64,000 bases of DNA, taken from Clostridia bacterium. Lineage in GTDB: Bacteria; Bacillota; Peptococcia; DRI-13; UBA5745. This document shows, piece by piece, positions 27,600 through 36,230 of the stretch; position 1 is the stretch's first letter; each line of letters opens with the position of its first letter. The notes beneath the pieces were generated by a model. The model searched no databases and was not told the origin of the DNA. It saw only the letters and a list, made by a program, of their open reading frames with translations. Where the stretch lies: contig JAHDMJ010000012.1 of the NCBI GenBank assembly GCA_018436095.1, forward strand, positions 1-64,000, written 5' to 3'. The position numbers were made by a program, and so were the translations under genes.

Positions 27600-28895
27600 T
27601 TACTCTTCGGCTTTTTTACCAAAGATAGCAAGATTATGTTTATTTAACAGCTCTTTAAAAAACACAATAATCGGTACGATTGTAATTGCGCTAAAGCCGC
27701 CTGCAAAACCGTTGTTGTAAAGGTTAAGGCCGCCGTTAAGCTGCCCGACGAATATGGCGATGGATACATGGGCAAAGCCCACAAAGATCCCGGAGGCCAT
27801 GCCGAATTTGGCGGCGATGGGAGCAAGGCCTGTGGAAAACAGTATGGCAAATGAATTGGCCGGCGATGTTGGCTCCAGATAATTCAGATGGCTGGCAATG
27901 ATGCTGCCGATCAAAATGGTTATGGTGCTTCTGGGGTTTTTGCCGGACAAGGCAAAGCCTGCTACGGTAAATATGCCCCCAAGCATCGGGCCGTTTATGG
28001 GGATGTTCATAAACAGCAGTACAGTAGTTACAATTATGATCATCGTACCCATGTTGATGTAGCTGGTATATCCGTATTGGATTAAGTAGTCGTGCTTATC
28101 AGGATCTGTTTCATTAAGAAGCTGCTTATATTTTCTAAAGGCGTTTTTTGGCTTGTCTTTTATTATGCCGAAAAGAATCAGGGCCAGAGCCAGTATATAT
28201 ACATAAGTACCAAGCAAGGGGGTATGTGACATATCCCAGATGCTTTCCGGAATAATTTCGATGCCCACGCTGCGGAGGAGCCCGACACAAAATGTGGCAA
28301 TGAAGCCGCCGGCAGTACCACAATTGTAAAGGCAAAAGCCCTTATTGACCCGCTTTACTTCATCAGTCACCACGGGAAAGATAAATCCGATCAGCAGGCC
28401 GACAATAATTGCTGCTATAATCCTGAACAGGCTGAAATCATCCTGGAGAAAGGCGATTTCAGTGACCAAAGGGGCAATGGTCCCGCTGAGCATAGCCGGT
28501 ACGAATAAATCCTTGAACTTGATGTTTTTGACCTTCCCATACAGTAAAACGCCGAGGAGTATGGGCAGCGTATTGGCCAGGTTTTTGCCGAACAGCGAAA
28601 AACCGATGGTCGTCCATAGTGATGCAACGATTACGCCCTTTGGATCTTGCCTGTGCAGAATAAGCAAAGTCAGGAAAAACAGGCCGGAAACCCCGGCATT
28701 AAGCAGTGCCGCGCCCAAGCCCCCAAGGCCGATATAGTCCGTCACAAGAACGCTTCTGGATGTGTGGATCTTGTAGTATCCGGCAAGTATTTGAGCCGGG
28801 GAGTCGAAAATAAAAGCCATAACTACAAAGGAAAGACAAACAATTGCTGTCATCCAGTAAACTGTCGGTATTGCATATCTGTCTTTTTTTCTCAT
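27600..28895 (-). CDS. DUF1576-like polytopic membrane protein
   Basis: A 431-residue protein with about 12 hydrophobic segments and two similar-looking halves: GLGGLGAALLNAGVSGLFFL with FSLFGKNLANTLPILLGVLLYG near the N-terminus, and GPMLGGIFTVAGFALSGKNPRST with NLYNNGFAGGFSAITIVPI in the second half. This fits my recollection of the DUF1576 family, which is of unknown function and transporter-like. The duplicated G-x-N-x-G-x-SG/AGG motifs suggest an internal pseudo-repeat. It sits upstream of, and on the same strand as, the MalT-like regulator. Confidence 0.65.
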   Translation of the reverse strand: MRKKDRYAIPTVYWMTAIVCLSFVVMAFIFDSPAQILAGYYKIHTSRSVLVTDYIGLGGLGAALLNAGVSGLFFLTLLILHRQDPKGVIVASLWTTIGFSLFGKNLANTLPILLGVLLYGKVKNIKFKDLFVPAMLSGTIAPLVTEIAFLQDDFSLFRIIAAIIVGLLIGFIFPVVTDEVKRVNKGFCLYNCGTAGGFIATFCVGLLRSVGIEIIPESIWDMSHTPLLGTYVYILALALILFGIIKDKPKNAFRKYKQLLNETDPDKHDYLIQYGYTSYINMGTMIIIVTTVLLFMNIPINGPMLGGIFTVAGFALSGKNPRSTITILIGSIIASHLNYLEPTSPANSFAILFSTGLAPIAAKFGMASGIFVGFAHVSIAIFVGQLNGGLNLYNNGFAGGFSAITIVPIIVFFKELLNKHNLAIFGKKAEE

Positions 28896-28999
28896 TGCAT
28901 CAATCCTTTACGCGATTTTAAAATAGTAATAATTGCTATGAAATTGTTATGGAGTAAGAATAATGAATATTTTACACTATGATCCACATGTTTAGCAAG

Positions 29000-29043
29000 A
29001 AAAAAAGAGCACCTCAGACTGTTTAAGTCTTCGGCGCTCTTTT
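29000..29043 (-). terminator. Terminator after the BceB-like permease
   Basis: AAAGAGC(ACC) and (GGC)GCTCTTT pair, with inner AGACT/AGTCT pairing, next to the permease stop. The minus strand ends in a T run. Confidence 0.75.
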
Positions 29044-29045
29044 AA

Positions 29046-31043
29046 TTAGCTCACCAGCTTATAGTAAACCCTGGCAGTCAGGATGTAGACCAGACCATAA
29101 ATCAGGGCAAACAGGGCGATGGTGCCCAGGGTACAATAGGCGAAGAGGGCGGTATTGGATAGATTTAAAAGAAGCAAAAGCTTTGTGATCATCTTAAAGG
29201 CAAAGGCGATATGAATTACCGCCATGGCCAGGGGCAAGAAGAACACAATGAGAATCTGGCTGTGGATGGCCTGTTTGATTTCCCGGCGGCTCAGTCCCAC
29301 CTTTTGCATGATCTCAAAACGTTCTTTGTCCTCATAGCCTTCGGAAAGCTGTTTGTAATAGATGATCAGGACCGTGGCAATGAGGAAGACCAGGCCCAAA
29401 AACAGGCCCAGGAACAAAAAGCCGCCGTAGAGGGCGTAGGTCTCTTGCCGGTTGGACTCCCGGCTTTCTATTCTTGCGTAATCATAGCTGCCGGAGTTGT
29501 GCTCAGCTCCTTGATTAAGCGCCTTAGCGATGGCGTCGTCCACGGCCTGGCGGCAGGCCAGCTTCTGCTCCGGGCTTCCCTCTATGTCAAAGGCCAGATG
29601 CCAAACGGGAGAATCTCTCCTTTCGCTTATATCGTCCAAAATTTCCGCAAAAGCCTGGTCGGTTACGACGAACAAGCAGAAATCTCTTGTGGCCAGGCTT
29701 ACCTGCCGGGTGGCGGAGAAGTCCTGAAGCCGGCGGACGATTTTATATTCCTTGTTAAGAAAGCTGAAGCTCTCTCCCAGAGGCTGCATGTTTACAAGAC
29801 CCAGGGCTTCGCCGGCTGTCAAACTGGCGGATTGACCGCTAAGGCCCTCATACTCCGATGCGGAGAGAAAGACCGTATAGATAAAGTCGCTTTCATTGGG
29901 GTTAAGGATGGTGAAGGCATCACCCTGCCGGGTACAGTACAGGCCCAAAGAGAGGTAGTCCTGAATATTTTCCATTTCCAGGCCGCTGCCGGCCACCGCC
30001 TGGCCGGCGGCCTCAGTCAAAACCTGCCGGGCGTTTCCGGTGGGGTTTCCTACACTCAGGGTAATCTCTCTGGGAAAGCGGGTCGAGAGGGAGTCCTCGG
30101 CGCCGAGATAGAGGCAGATGGTGCCGGATACCATAACCAGCACCATGGTTACGAGAATGCAAATGTTGGCCAGCCCCACAGCGTTTTGCTTCATGCGGTA
30201 AATCATGCCGGAAACAGGGATGAAGTGGCGGGTTTTATAGTAATAGCCGGCACGGCCTTTTAAGCCCTTGAGGATGGCGATGCTGCTGGCGGTAAACAAG
30301 AGATAGGTGCCGATAATCACCAGCAGTACGGCCACGAAAAACAGGGCCATGGCTTGGACAGGGTCCTCCGTAGTTAAGGCCAGCCAGTAGCCGCCGGCCA
30401 GAGAGAGAAGGCCCAGAATGGCTGGCAGCCATTTTGTTTTCGGTTCCCGCTCTCCCACATTGCCGCCCTGCAGCAGCTCAATGGGTTTGGAAAGCTGGAT
30501 GCGCAGGAAGTTTGACAGGAGAATCAGCAGAAAAATTCCCGAAAATAGAGCGCTGCTATAGATGAGACCTTGGGTGGAAAGCTCAAAACCAAAGGGAACT
30601 CCGAAGCTCACCAGCCGGCAGAGCAGCAGAAGCATGAGCTTGGAAAACAGGATGCCCAGGGCCAGCCCTAAAAGAAGGCTGATCAGGAAGGAGAAAAGGG
30701 TTTCAAAAAAGAGAAATCTGATAATATGGCTCTTGCCCATACCAAGGATATTGTATAGTCCCAGCTCCTTTTGGCGGCGCTTCATGAGAAAGCTGTTGGT
30801 GTAAAACAGAAAGACTGTGGAAAACAGGGCGATAACCACACAGCCTAAGCCTAGCAGAGACTGCAAAATCGAGCCGCCGTACATCACATTCATACCCTGG
30901 TTAAAAGTCAGAAAGCAGAGGATATAAAATAGCGCCGTCGTGGTAATGCAAGTAAGCAGAAAGGGAAAATAAAACTGCTTATTGCGCCGAATATTCTGAG
31001 CCGCCAGCCGGGGATAAAAGGCAGTTTTACGCATGGCGCTCAC
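29046..31043 (-). CDS. BceB-type ABC transporter permease (FtsX fold)
   Basis: A 665-residue permease with ten predicted membrane helices: one, then groups of three, two and three, plus a large extracellular region between helices VII and VIII (residues ~330-520) that in BceB proteins binds or senses peptide antibiotics. The opening RLAAQNIRRNKQFYFPFLLTCI and NSFLMKRRQKELGLYNILGMGKSHI are typical. It overlaps the ATPase gene by 17 nt. Together with the ATPase and adjacent two-component genes it forms a full BceRS-BceAB-like resistance module. Confidence 0.9.
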   Translation of the reverse strand: MSAMRKTAFYPRLAAQNIRRNKQFYFPFLLTCITTTALFYILCFLTFNQGMNVMYGGSILQSLLGLGCVVIALFSTVFLFYTNSFLMKRRQKELGLYNILGMGKSHIIRFLFFETLFSFLISLLLGLALGILFSKLMLLLLCRLVSFGVPFGFELSTQGLIYSSALFSGIFLLILLSNFLRIQLSKPIELLQGGNVGEREPKTKWLPAILGLLSLAGGYWLALTTEDPVQAMALFFVAVLLVIIGTYLLFTASSIAILKGLKGRAGYYYKTRHFIPVSGMIYRMKQNAVGLANICILVTMVLVMVSGTICLYLGAEDSLSTRFPREITLSVGNPTGNARQVLTEAAGQAVAGSGLEMENIQDYLSLGLYCTRQGDAFTILNPNESDFIYTVFLSASEYEGLSGQSASLTAGEALGLVNMQPLGESFSFLNKEYKIVRRLQDFSATRQVSLATRDFCLFVVTDQAFAEILDDISERRDSPVWHLAFDIEGSPEQKLACRQAVDDAIAKALNQGAEHNSGSYDYARIESRESNRQETYALYGGFLFLGLFLGLVFLIATVLIIYYKQLSEGYEDKERFEIMQKVGLSRREIKQAIHSQILIVFFLPLAMAVIHIAFAFKMITKLLLLLNLSNTALFAYCTLGTIALFALIYGLVYILTARVYYKLVS

Positions 31044-31797
31044 CGCCTGTGGCCATGGCTGTAAGGGTGTCGGAAATCAAGCCGAACATTTCCTCGTTGC
31101 TGCGCCGGCCCCGGTAGAGCTGATGAAAAATCTCACCGTCCCGCAGAAAGAGAACCCGGCCCGCATTGCTGGCGGCTTTGACGCTATGGGTGACCATAAG
31201 AACCGTCTGGCCGGCGGCGTTAATCTCCCGAAACAGGGCCAGGAGCCCGTCGGCTGAGTGGGAGTCGAGAGCGCCTGTAGGCTCATCGGCCAGAATCAGG
31301 CGGGGGCTGGTAATGAGGGCCCGGGCCACAGCACAGCGCTGCTTCTGCCCGCCGGAGACTTCATAGGGGAATTTCTCCAGAATATCGGTAAGTCCCAGCT
31401 TTTGAGCGATGGGCCCAAGGCGCCCCAGCATTTCCTTATATTCCATACCCGAAAGCACCAGGGGCAGCAGGATATTGTCTTTTAGAGAAAAGGTATCCAG
31501 AAGGTTAAAATCCTGGAACACAAAACCCAGCTTGTCCCGGCGGAAGGCAGCCAGCCGGCCCTCGGGAATTTGAAAAGTGCTTTGTCCGTCCAGCAGGACC
31601 TCACCCCCCGTAGGCTTATCAAGGCTGGCAAGAATGTTGAGCAGGGTGGTTTTGCCCGAACCGCTTTCACCCATGATGGCAATATATTCGCCGGCTTCGG
31701 CGCTGAAATTTACGTTGGCCAGGGCTTGTACCTGCACGTTGCCAAAACGGGTGGCATAGATTTTTTTTAAGTTTTTTACTTCAAGCAATAATGTCAT
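31027..31797 (-). CDS. BceA-type ABC transporter ATPase
   Basis: A 256-residue ATPase of the MacB/LolD/BceA class with complete motifs: Walker A GESGSGKTT, Q-loop VFQDFNLLD, signature VSGGQKQR, Walker B LILADEPTGALDS and the switch histidine in MVTHSVKAAS. It powers the overlapping permease gene. It starts 130 bp after the kinase gene; the gap holds a hairpin of the complementary GCCGAAACTT/AAACGTTTCGGC type that may separate expression, so the transporter may have its own promoter bound by the response regulator, as is usual for bce operons. Confidence 0.93.
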   Translation of the reverse strand: MTLLLEVKNLKKIYATRFGNVQVQALANVNFSAEAGEYIAIMGESGSGKTTLLNILASLDKPTGGEVLLDGQSTFQIPEGRLAAFRRDKLGFVFQDFNLLDTFSLKDNILLPLVLSGMEYKEMLGRLGPIAQKLGLTDILEKFPYEVSGGQKQRCAVARALITSPRLILADEPTGALDSHSADGLLALFREINAAGQTVLMVTHSVKAASNAGRVLFLRDGEIFHQLYRGRRSNEEMFGLISDTLTAMATGGERHA

Positions 31798-31927
31798 AGG
31801 AAACCTCCGCTAAATGTCTTAAGGTCATTCTAGCGAGAAGCCGAAACTTCTGCCATTTTATTGGCTTACGTTTCGGCTTTTATTCTTACATTTTTGTAAG
31901 AAAGATTATTTGGCTTTATACCGGAGA

Positions 31928-32956
31928 CTATTCATATGTGGTAATTTCCCGTTGAAGGCCGATTTTCACACGGGTTCCCCGGCCCACCTCAGATTCGATG
32001 GTAAAGCTGTGGCCCAACTTTGTGAGAATACTTTTGCAAAGAAAAAGGCCGATACCTGTAGAATTTTTATCCGTCCGGCCGCCGGCTCCGGTATAACCTT
32101 TTTCACAGACCCGGGGCAAGTCTTCGGTCCGGATGCCGATGCCTGTGTCTTCGATGAACAGGCAGGAATCCTCTGCATAAATGCTGATTCTTCCGCTGGG
32201 AGTATACTTGAGGGAATTGGAAAATACTTGTTCGATGGCAAAGGAAAGCCACTTTTGGTCTGTCAATACGTTTAACCCTGTCTCCCGGAAGGAAAACTCC
32301 AAATCCTTGAGGACGAAAAGCCGGGCATATTTGCGCAGGCAGCCCTTGATCATCTCATCCAGGCTGCAGGTTTGCAAAAGAATATCGCTGGATTCGCTGC
32401 GCAGACGAATATATTGTAACACCATCTCCACGTACTGCTCGGTTTTGAACAGCTCCGCCAGCAGGAGGTTGTTGTTCTGGCCGCCGCCTTCCGAAAGCAG
32501 CAGCCGCATTGCCGCCAAAGGCGTTTTGATCTGATGGGCCCAGAGGGTGTAATAGTCTTCCATATCCCGCCTCTGATTATCCGCCTGGCTGCGGTCATGG
32601 AGGCCCCGGGCATAAAGCTGCTGCAGGATGGTTTGGTAATCGGCCTCCACCTGGTCACAGGGCTGGGGCAGACCGTCAATCCCGAGGCTCAGCCGTTCCA
32701 GCACCTCCATAAGCTGGCGGTGGCGGCGGACATAGCGCCAAAAACCGATGCCGAAGGCAAAAAGTCCCAGACAGGAGCACAAGAGGGCAGCATAGAAAAC
32801 CGCCTCAGTTTCCAAATGATAGAGGGAAAAGACCAGGGCGAAGACCAGTGCAAAGAGGGCCAACAAAAGCATTGCTTTGCCCTGGCGCTTCAGATAGGAA
32901 AGCAGCATAGCAATTCCCATGTCAATCCCCATATCATTCTTTATATCAGTCTTCAT
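31928..32956 (-). CDS. BceS-type intramembrane-sensing histidine kinase
   Basis: A 342-residue kinase with two close membrane helices (LLLALFALVFALVFSLYHL and AVFYAALLCSCLGLFAFGI) and almost no extracellular loop, as in BceS sensors that are informed by their transporter. The H-box is WAHQIKTPLAAMRLLL; the ATP domain has NSLKYTPSG, FIEDTGIGI and GIGLFLCKSI. The N-terminus MKTDIKNDMGIDMGIAM is encoded by a 12 bp repeat array that runs from the end of the regulator gene, so the ancestral start may be the later Met at about residue 17. Confidence 0.9.
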   Translation of the reverse strand: MKTDIKNDMGIDMGIAMLLSYLKRQGKAMLLLALFALVFALVFSLYHLETEAVFYAALLCSCLGLFAFGIGFWRYVRRHRQLMEVLERLSLGIDGLPQPCDQVEADYQTILQQLYARGLHDRSQADNQRRDMEDYYTLWAHQIKTPLAAMRLLLSEGGGQNNNLLLAELFKTEQYVEMVLQYIRLRSESSDILLQTCSLDEMIKGCLRKYARLFVLKDLEFSFRETGLNVLTDQKWLSFAIEQVFSNSLKYTPSGRISIYAEDSCLFIEDTGIGIRTEDLPRVCEKGYTGAGGRTDKNSTGIGLFLCKSILTKLGHSFTIESEVGRGTRVKIGLQREITTYE

Positions 32957-32979
32957 ATCAGTCTCCCTATCAATCCCCC
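32920..32979. repeat. Five 12 bp repeats across the regulator-kinase junction
   Basis: Degenerate units of the type TATCAGTCTTCA run from the last codons of the response regulator into the first codons of the kinase. On the kinase strand they encode D-M-G-I / D-I-K-N. Confidence 0.7.
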
Positions 32980-33644
32980 AGGGTATAGCCCAAACCCTTT
33001 TTCGTAAGAATAAAATCCCTCAGTCCCGTGTCCTCCAGTTTGCGGCGCAGACGGTTAACATTCACGGAAAGGGTATTCTCATCCACAAAGCTGTCACCCT
33101 CCCAGAGATGTGTCATCATCTCACCGCGGCTGACAATACGGCCCTTATTTTCAAACAGCAACTGCAGAATTTTAAATTCGTTTTTTGTTAGCTCTGTTTT
33201 TTGCCCATCAAAGGTCAGACTGGCGTCGGCGACATTGAGCACCGCTCCGCTGCTTTCCAAAAGCTTTACAGGTATCACAAAATCATAGGCCCGCCTGAGC
33301 AGGGCCTGTACCTTTGCAGTGAGCACGGCAAGATCAAAGGGCTTGGCAATGAAATCATCGCCGCCCATGTTCATGGCCATGACAATATTCAGATTGTCCG
33401 AGGCTGAGGAGATAAAGATAATTGGGGCCTTGGAGAGCCTGCGAATCTCCCCGCACCAGTGGTAGCCGTTGAAAAAGGGCAGGGATATGTCCAAGAGAAC
33501 CAAATGGGGATCAAAGTCCGCAAAATCACCCAGGACGTTTTCGAAGTTTTCCACACAGCGGGCCTCACAGCCCCAGGCGCTGATGTGGCGGCAAATGGCC
33601 TGGGCAATTATCCTGTCGTCTTCCACAATTAAAATTCTGTGCAA
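32970..33644 (-). CDS. OmpR-family response regulator (BceR-like)
   Basis: A 224-residue regulator. The receiver domain has the acidic pair in LIVEDDRIIAQ, the phospho-acceptor Asp in LVLLDISLPFFNGY and the lysine in FIAKPFD. The C-terminal winged helix follows (ELTKNEFKILQLLFENKGRIVSRGEMMTHLW, VNRLRRKLED). It leads the two-component pair and is 13 bp from the kinase start. It should activate the adjacent transporter genes in response to peptide antibiotics. Confidence 0.92.
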   Translation of the reverse strand: MHRILIVEDDRIIAQAICRHISAWGCEARCVENFENVLGDFADFDPHLVLLDISLPFFNGYHWCGEIRRLSKAPIIFISSASDNLNIVMAMNMGGDDFIAKPFDLAVLTAKVQALLRRAYDFVIPVKLLESSGAVLNVADASLTFDGQKTELTKNEFKILQLLFENKGRIVSRGEMMTHLWEGDSFVDENTLSVNVNRLRRKLEDTGLRDFILTKKGLGYTLGD

Positions 33645-34083
33645 GGAGGGGCTCCTTTCTACAATATTGCGCCGCTTCTTGCGGCGTCTGGCCTCTTGCG
33701 GCCTCTTGCGGCAATAATGTCATTTAGATAAGCAAAAGGTCAAAAAACGGAAAGGGGGCGGCGGGCACCGATGGGCACCAACCCCCTGACGACGGCGGAC
33801 AGAGATTTTGCATACCCATAGGCAGCCGTACAAAAATTGCGTTTGTATGTGATTTTCGGTTTCTGCCTGTACAATTTTTCCGTTTGTACGTGATTTGCAG
33901 GCCTGGCTCAAGGTCAATTTAGCCAAATTCAGGGCGATCCTGTGCAATTTTTGCGGTTCTGCGGTAATATCCTCTTCGCATTTCACATACAACCGCAATT
34001 TTTGCTTACCCGGCTCCGCCGATTTTCATACAACCGCAATTTTTGTACAATCAGCCCGCACCCCATGGGAGGGCGCAACGCCG
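33645..34083. repeat. Gene-free region with C-type motif array
   Basis: Five copies of a third motif variant, close to TGTACAAAAATTGCGGTTGTATGTG: direct at about 33828-33852, 33868-33893 and 33938-33962, inverted at 33984-34008 and 34025-34052. Near the regulator start, 33667-33712 carries short repeats of CCTCTTGCGG. No coding potential is seen. Confidence 0.6.
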
Positions 34084-34530
34084 TCAGCGCTGTTCCTGTT
34101 GCTGCTCTTGTTCCTGCTCCCGTTGCTCTTGCTGTTCCTCAATTTTTAGATGCTTTCTGGAAATTATTGAAATATAAATTGCCAAAGCCAGAGCAGATAA
34201 GAGTAAAAGCAATATCAACCCTTTTCGGGCCGGCAGCAGCTTGGCCACGCAAAAGCTCAGCAAGAATAAAATAAGGGGAGCCCATGGAGCAAGAGGGGCA
34301 AATTTTCCGAAAAGCTTTCGATAAACCCGCTTCATTCTTGCGGAACGCCGAATATCTTTTTGATAAGCGGACTCTATAAATGAAACGGAAAGCCCCTCTA
34401 TAATAAGATAGGCCAGGCAGGCCAACAGCACAAGATCGTGGAAACCATCAAAACGATAGACGATATAGGCAAAATAACCGCCGCCTAAGAGTATTGTTAT
34501 AATGAGGGTTTTCCAGCTATAGACTTTCAT
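34084..34530 (-). CDS. Small membrane protein with Gln/Glu-rich tail
   Basis: A 148-residue protein with about four hydrophobic helices (TLIITILLGGGYFAYIV, LVLLACLAYLIIEGLSV, LAPWAPLILFLLSFCVA, GLILLLLLSALALAIYI) and a cytoplasmic-type tail of almost only Gln, Glu and Arg after KIEEQQEQ. The tail is built of short slipped repeats. It follows the lipoprotein gene by 13 bp and probably shares its transcript. I do not recognise the family. Confidence 0.65.
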   Translation of the reverse strand: MKVYSWKTLIITILLGGGYFAYIVYRFDGFHDLVLLACLAYLIIEGLSVSFIESAYQKDIRRSARMKRVYRKLFGKFAPLAPWAPLILFLLSFCVAKLLPARKGLILLLLLSALALAIYISIISRKHLKIEEQQEQREQEQEQQQEQR

Positions 34531-34543
34531 AATGCTATCCTTT

Positions 34544-35179
34544 TTAATCGATAATCTGCAACTTTTCCTGTACTAACACGGGAGCGGCAGCGAAGCTTTC
34601 CCTCAGGGGCAAGGCAACATCTACATTATATGTACCATTAAAGCAGACAAAAGACCATTCTCCGTCCAGGCCTCGTTTGTTAAAAACGTATTCCAGATAC
34701 CAATCCTGCAATTTGGGCTCAGGGCCGGCATACTCTTTGCGAATCGTCAGCGTGCTGTGATAGGCCGTGGCCTCGCCCTTATCATCGGAGGCTTGGCGCT
34801 TTTCTTCTTCGGTGGCAGAAACGATAGTAACACCCTCGTGGTAAATTGTTGGCGGGATATATTCGTTGCCCAGAGAGATGGTTTGAACCTCTGAATCTTC
34901 CCATTCCGAGGCGTCTGCCATTGCCAAGGTCAACATATTTTCGCCTTGATAATCCAGAGTCTCGTTAAAGAGGTTGATCAATTTCCCGGCGTTGCCGCGT
35001 GAAATGGAATCTTCTTGGGACAACCAGGCGGTTAACCATTCCACTTCGTCAATTATAGCTGCGGCTTCCTCAATATTATATTCTCTGATAGTAGTTGACA
35101 CCGCCTCATCAGCACAGCCGGCCAAAAAAACACCCAACAGGGCTGCTGTTAGTGTCATTAGCAAAAGCGTTCTCTTCAT
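34544..35179 (-). CDS. Lipoprotein of unknown function
   Basis: About 211 residues with a clear lipoprotein signal (MKRTLLLMTLTAALLGVFLAGC). The mature part alternates charged helices with beta segments (ENMLTLAMADASEW, YHSTLTIRKEYAGPEPKLQDWYLEYVF) and has no motif that I recognise. I start at the ATG at 35179, which overlaps the TGA of the GNAT gene and has GGAGGG 5 nt upstream. It forms a three-gene unit with the GNAT and the small membrane protein. Confidence 0.75.
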   Translation of the reverse strand: MKRTLLLMTLTAALLGVFLAGCADEAVSTTIREYNIEEAAAIIDEVEWLTAWLSQEDSISRGNAGKLINLFNETLDYQGENMLTLAMADASEWEDSEVQTISLGNEYIPPTIYHEGVTIVSATEEEKRQASDDKGEATAYHSTLTIRKEYAGPEPKLQDWYLEYVFNKRGLDGEWSFVCFNGTYNVDVALPLRESFAAAPVLVQEKLQIID

Positions 35180-35676
35180 TTGCACCCTCCGCGGTAGATA
35201 TATCGGATTTCACGTAGTTTTTTGCCGCTAATGTCGTCATCTAAATAGGCATTGCCGGCGGCAAAGCCAAAACGTTCATAAAAAAGCCGGGCTTTGGCGT
35301 TTGCTTCCAATACCCACAAAAACATATCTGTGTATCCCAGTTGTATCAAGCCGTCAACTGCCGCTTGAAACAATAATTTTCCGTGGCCTTTGCCGAAGTA
35401 CTCCGGCAAAAGATAAATGGAGATAATTTCACCATAGCCGCTCATATCCGCAAATCTTGAGGCGCAATAAGAAGAAGTCCCGATTATTTTATTGCCGTCA
35501 AGCATGATTAATGTATTCCAGGCGGGGTTCTTGAGGGCTTGCACCCAATGGCCTTCCGGAATGCCGTCAAGGTATGCCTGGGGAATTATATCTTTATATG
35601 CACTTTTCCAGCTTGCCTCATAAACATGGCTGATGGCAAGGAGGTCATCCTGTTGGTTAATCAATCGGATTTCCAT
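35176..35676 (-). CDS. GNAT-family N-acetyltransferase
   Basis: A 166-residue acetyltransferase with a typical layout: EIRLINQQDDLLAISHVYEASW at the N-terminus, motif A in IISIYLLPEYFGKGHGKLLFQAAV (the Q/R-x-x-G-x-G/A loop as GKGHGK), and a C-terminal FLWVLEANAKARLFYERFGF, the conserved N-x-x-A-x-x-F-Y-x-x-x-GF block. Acceptor unknown. AAAGGAAT precedes the ATG. First gene of the unit with the downstream lipoprotein (ATGA overlap). Confidence 0.85.
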   Translation of the reverse strand: MEIRLINQQDDLLAISHVYEASWKSAYKDIIPQAYLDGIPEGHWVQALKNPAWNTLIMLDGNKIIGTSSYCASRFADMSGYGEIISIYLLPEYFGKGHGKLLFQAAVDGLIQLGYTDMFLWVLEANAKARLFYERFGFAAGNAYLDDDISGKKLREIRYIYRGGCK

Positions 35677-35809
35677 ATAGGGATTCCTTTCAAGAACGCG
35701 TTATTTATATCCATAATATCACATTTGACTCTATAGAAAAAGGCATGTTTAAGTGCTCCGGTAAGCATAGTCCCGATTATTTGGACAGAGTATTTCCGGC
35801 AAATTGAAT

Positions 35810-35944
35810 ATGGTTGAGGACTCCTTCGTACTATCCAATGAAAGAACGGTCACCATCAAAGGAAAGATTATCTACATCCCAATTTACTATATTATGTTTT
35901 TTCAAAACAAAGGGGCTGCAGACGCCAATAAATTGACATTTTAA
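35810..35944 (+). CDS. Short orphan reading frame, possibly a gene remnant
   Basis: Forty-four codons, MVEDSFVLSNERTVTIKGKI onward, with an IIYIPIYYIMFF hydrophobic stretch. The frame is open further upstream to a TAG near 35768, and no ribosome site is visible. It reads like the C-terminal end of a protein rather than chance, but there is no support beyond composition. The rest of the 35677-36020 gap holds only the tRNA terminator. Confidence 0.2.
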   Translation: MVEDSFVLSNERTVTIKGKIIYIPIYYIMFFQNKGAADANKLTF

Positions 35945-35956
35945 GAAATGAACATA

Positions 35957-36009
35957 AAAAAGGCGCGAAATACTGGACAGTCCAATAAAACTGTTCAATA
36001 CTTCGCACC
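35957..36009 (-). terminator. Terminator of tRNA-Ser
   Basis: A long stem (GGTGCGAAGTATTG against CAGTATTTCGCGCC with inner ACAG/CTGT) is followed on the minus strand by T6, just after the tRNA 3' end. Confidence 0.85.
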
Positions 36010-36020
36010 TGCTTCCAAAG

Positions 36021-36109
36021 CGGAGGAGAAGGGATTTGAACCCTTGCGCCGGCGAAACCGACCTACCGGATTTCGAATCCGGACCCTTCAGCCACTTGGG
36101 TACTCCCCC
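36021..36109 (-). tRNA. tRNA-Ser (anticodon CGA)
   Basis: An 89 nt type II tRNA. The acceptor arm pairs GGGGGAG with CTCCTCC (one G-U), the anticodon stem is CCGGA/TCCGG around loop TTCGAAA with anticodon CGA (codon UCG), and a long variable arm and the T loop GGTTCGAATCC follow. The discriminator base is G. The 3' CCA is not encoded (the next bases are CTTT), so it must be added after transcription. Confidence 0.95.
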
Positions 36110-36230
36110 ATATGGTATTTGTGACCCGCCCATGCCGTAAGAATGGACAGTGTTTATCATACCTACTGATGCTGTCCCTGTCAAGAGGCAGCCTGCAATC
36201 GGCCTGATCTGGCCTGTAAGCCGGCCGGCT

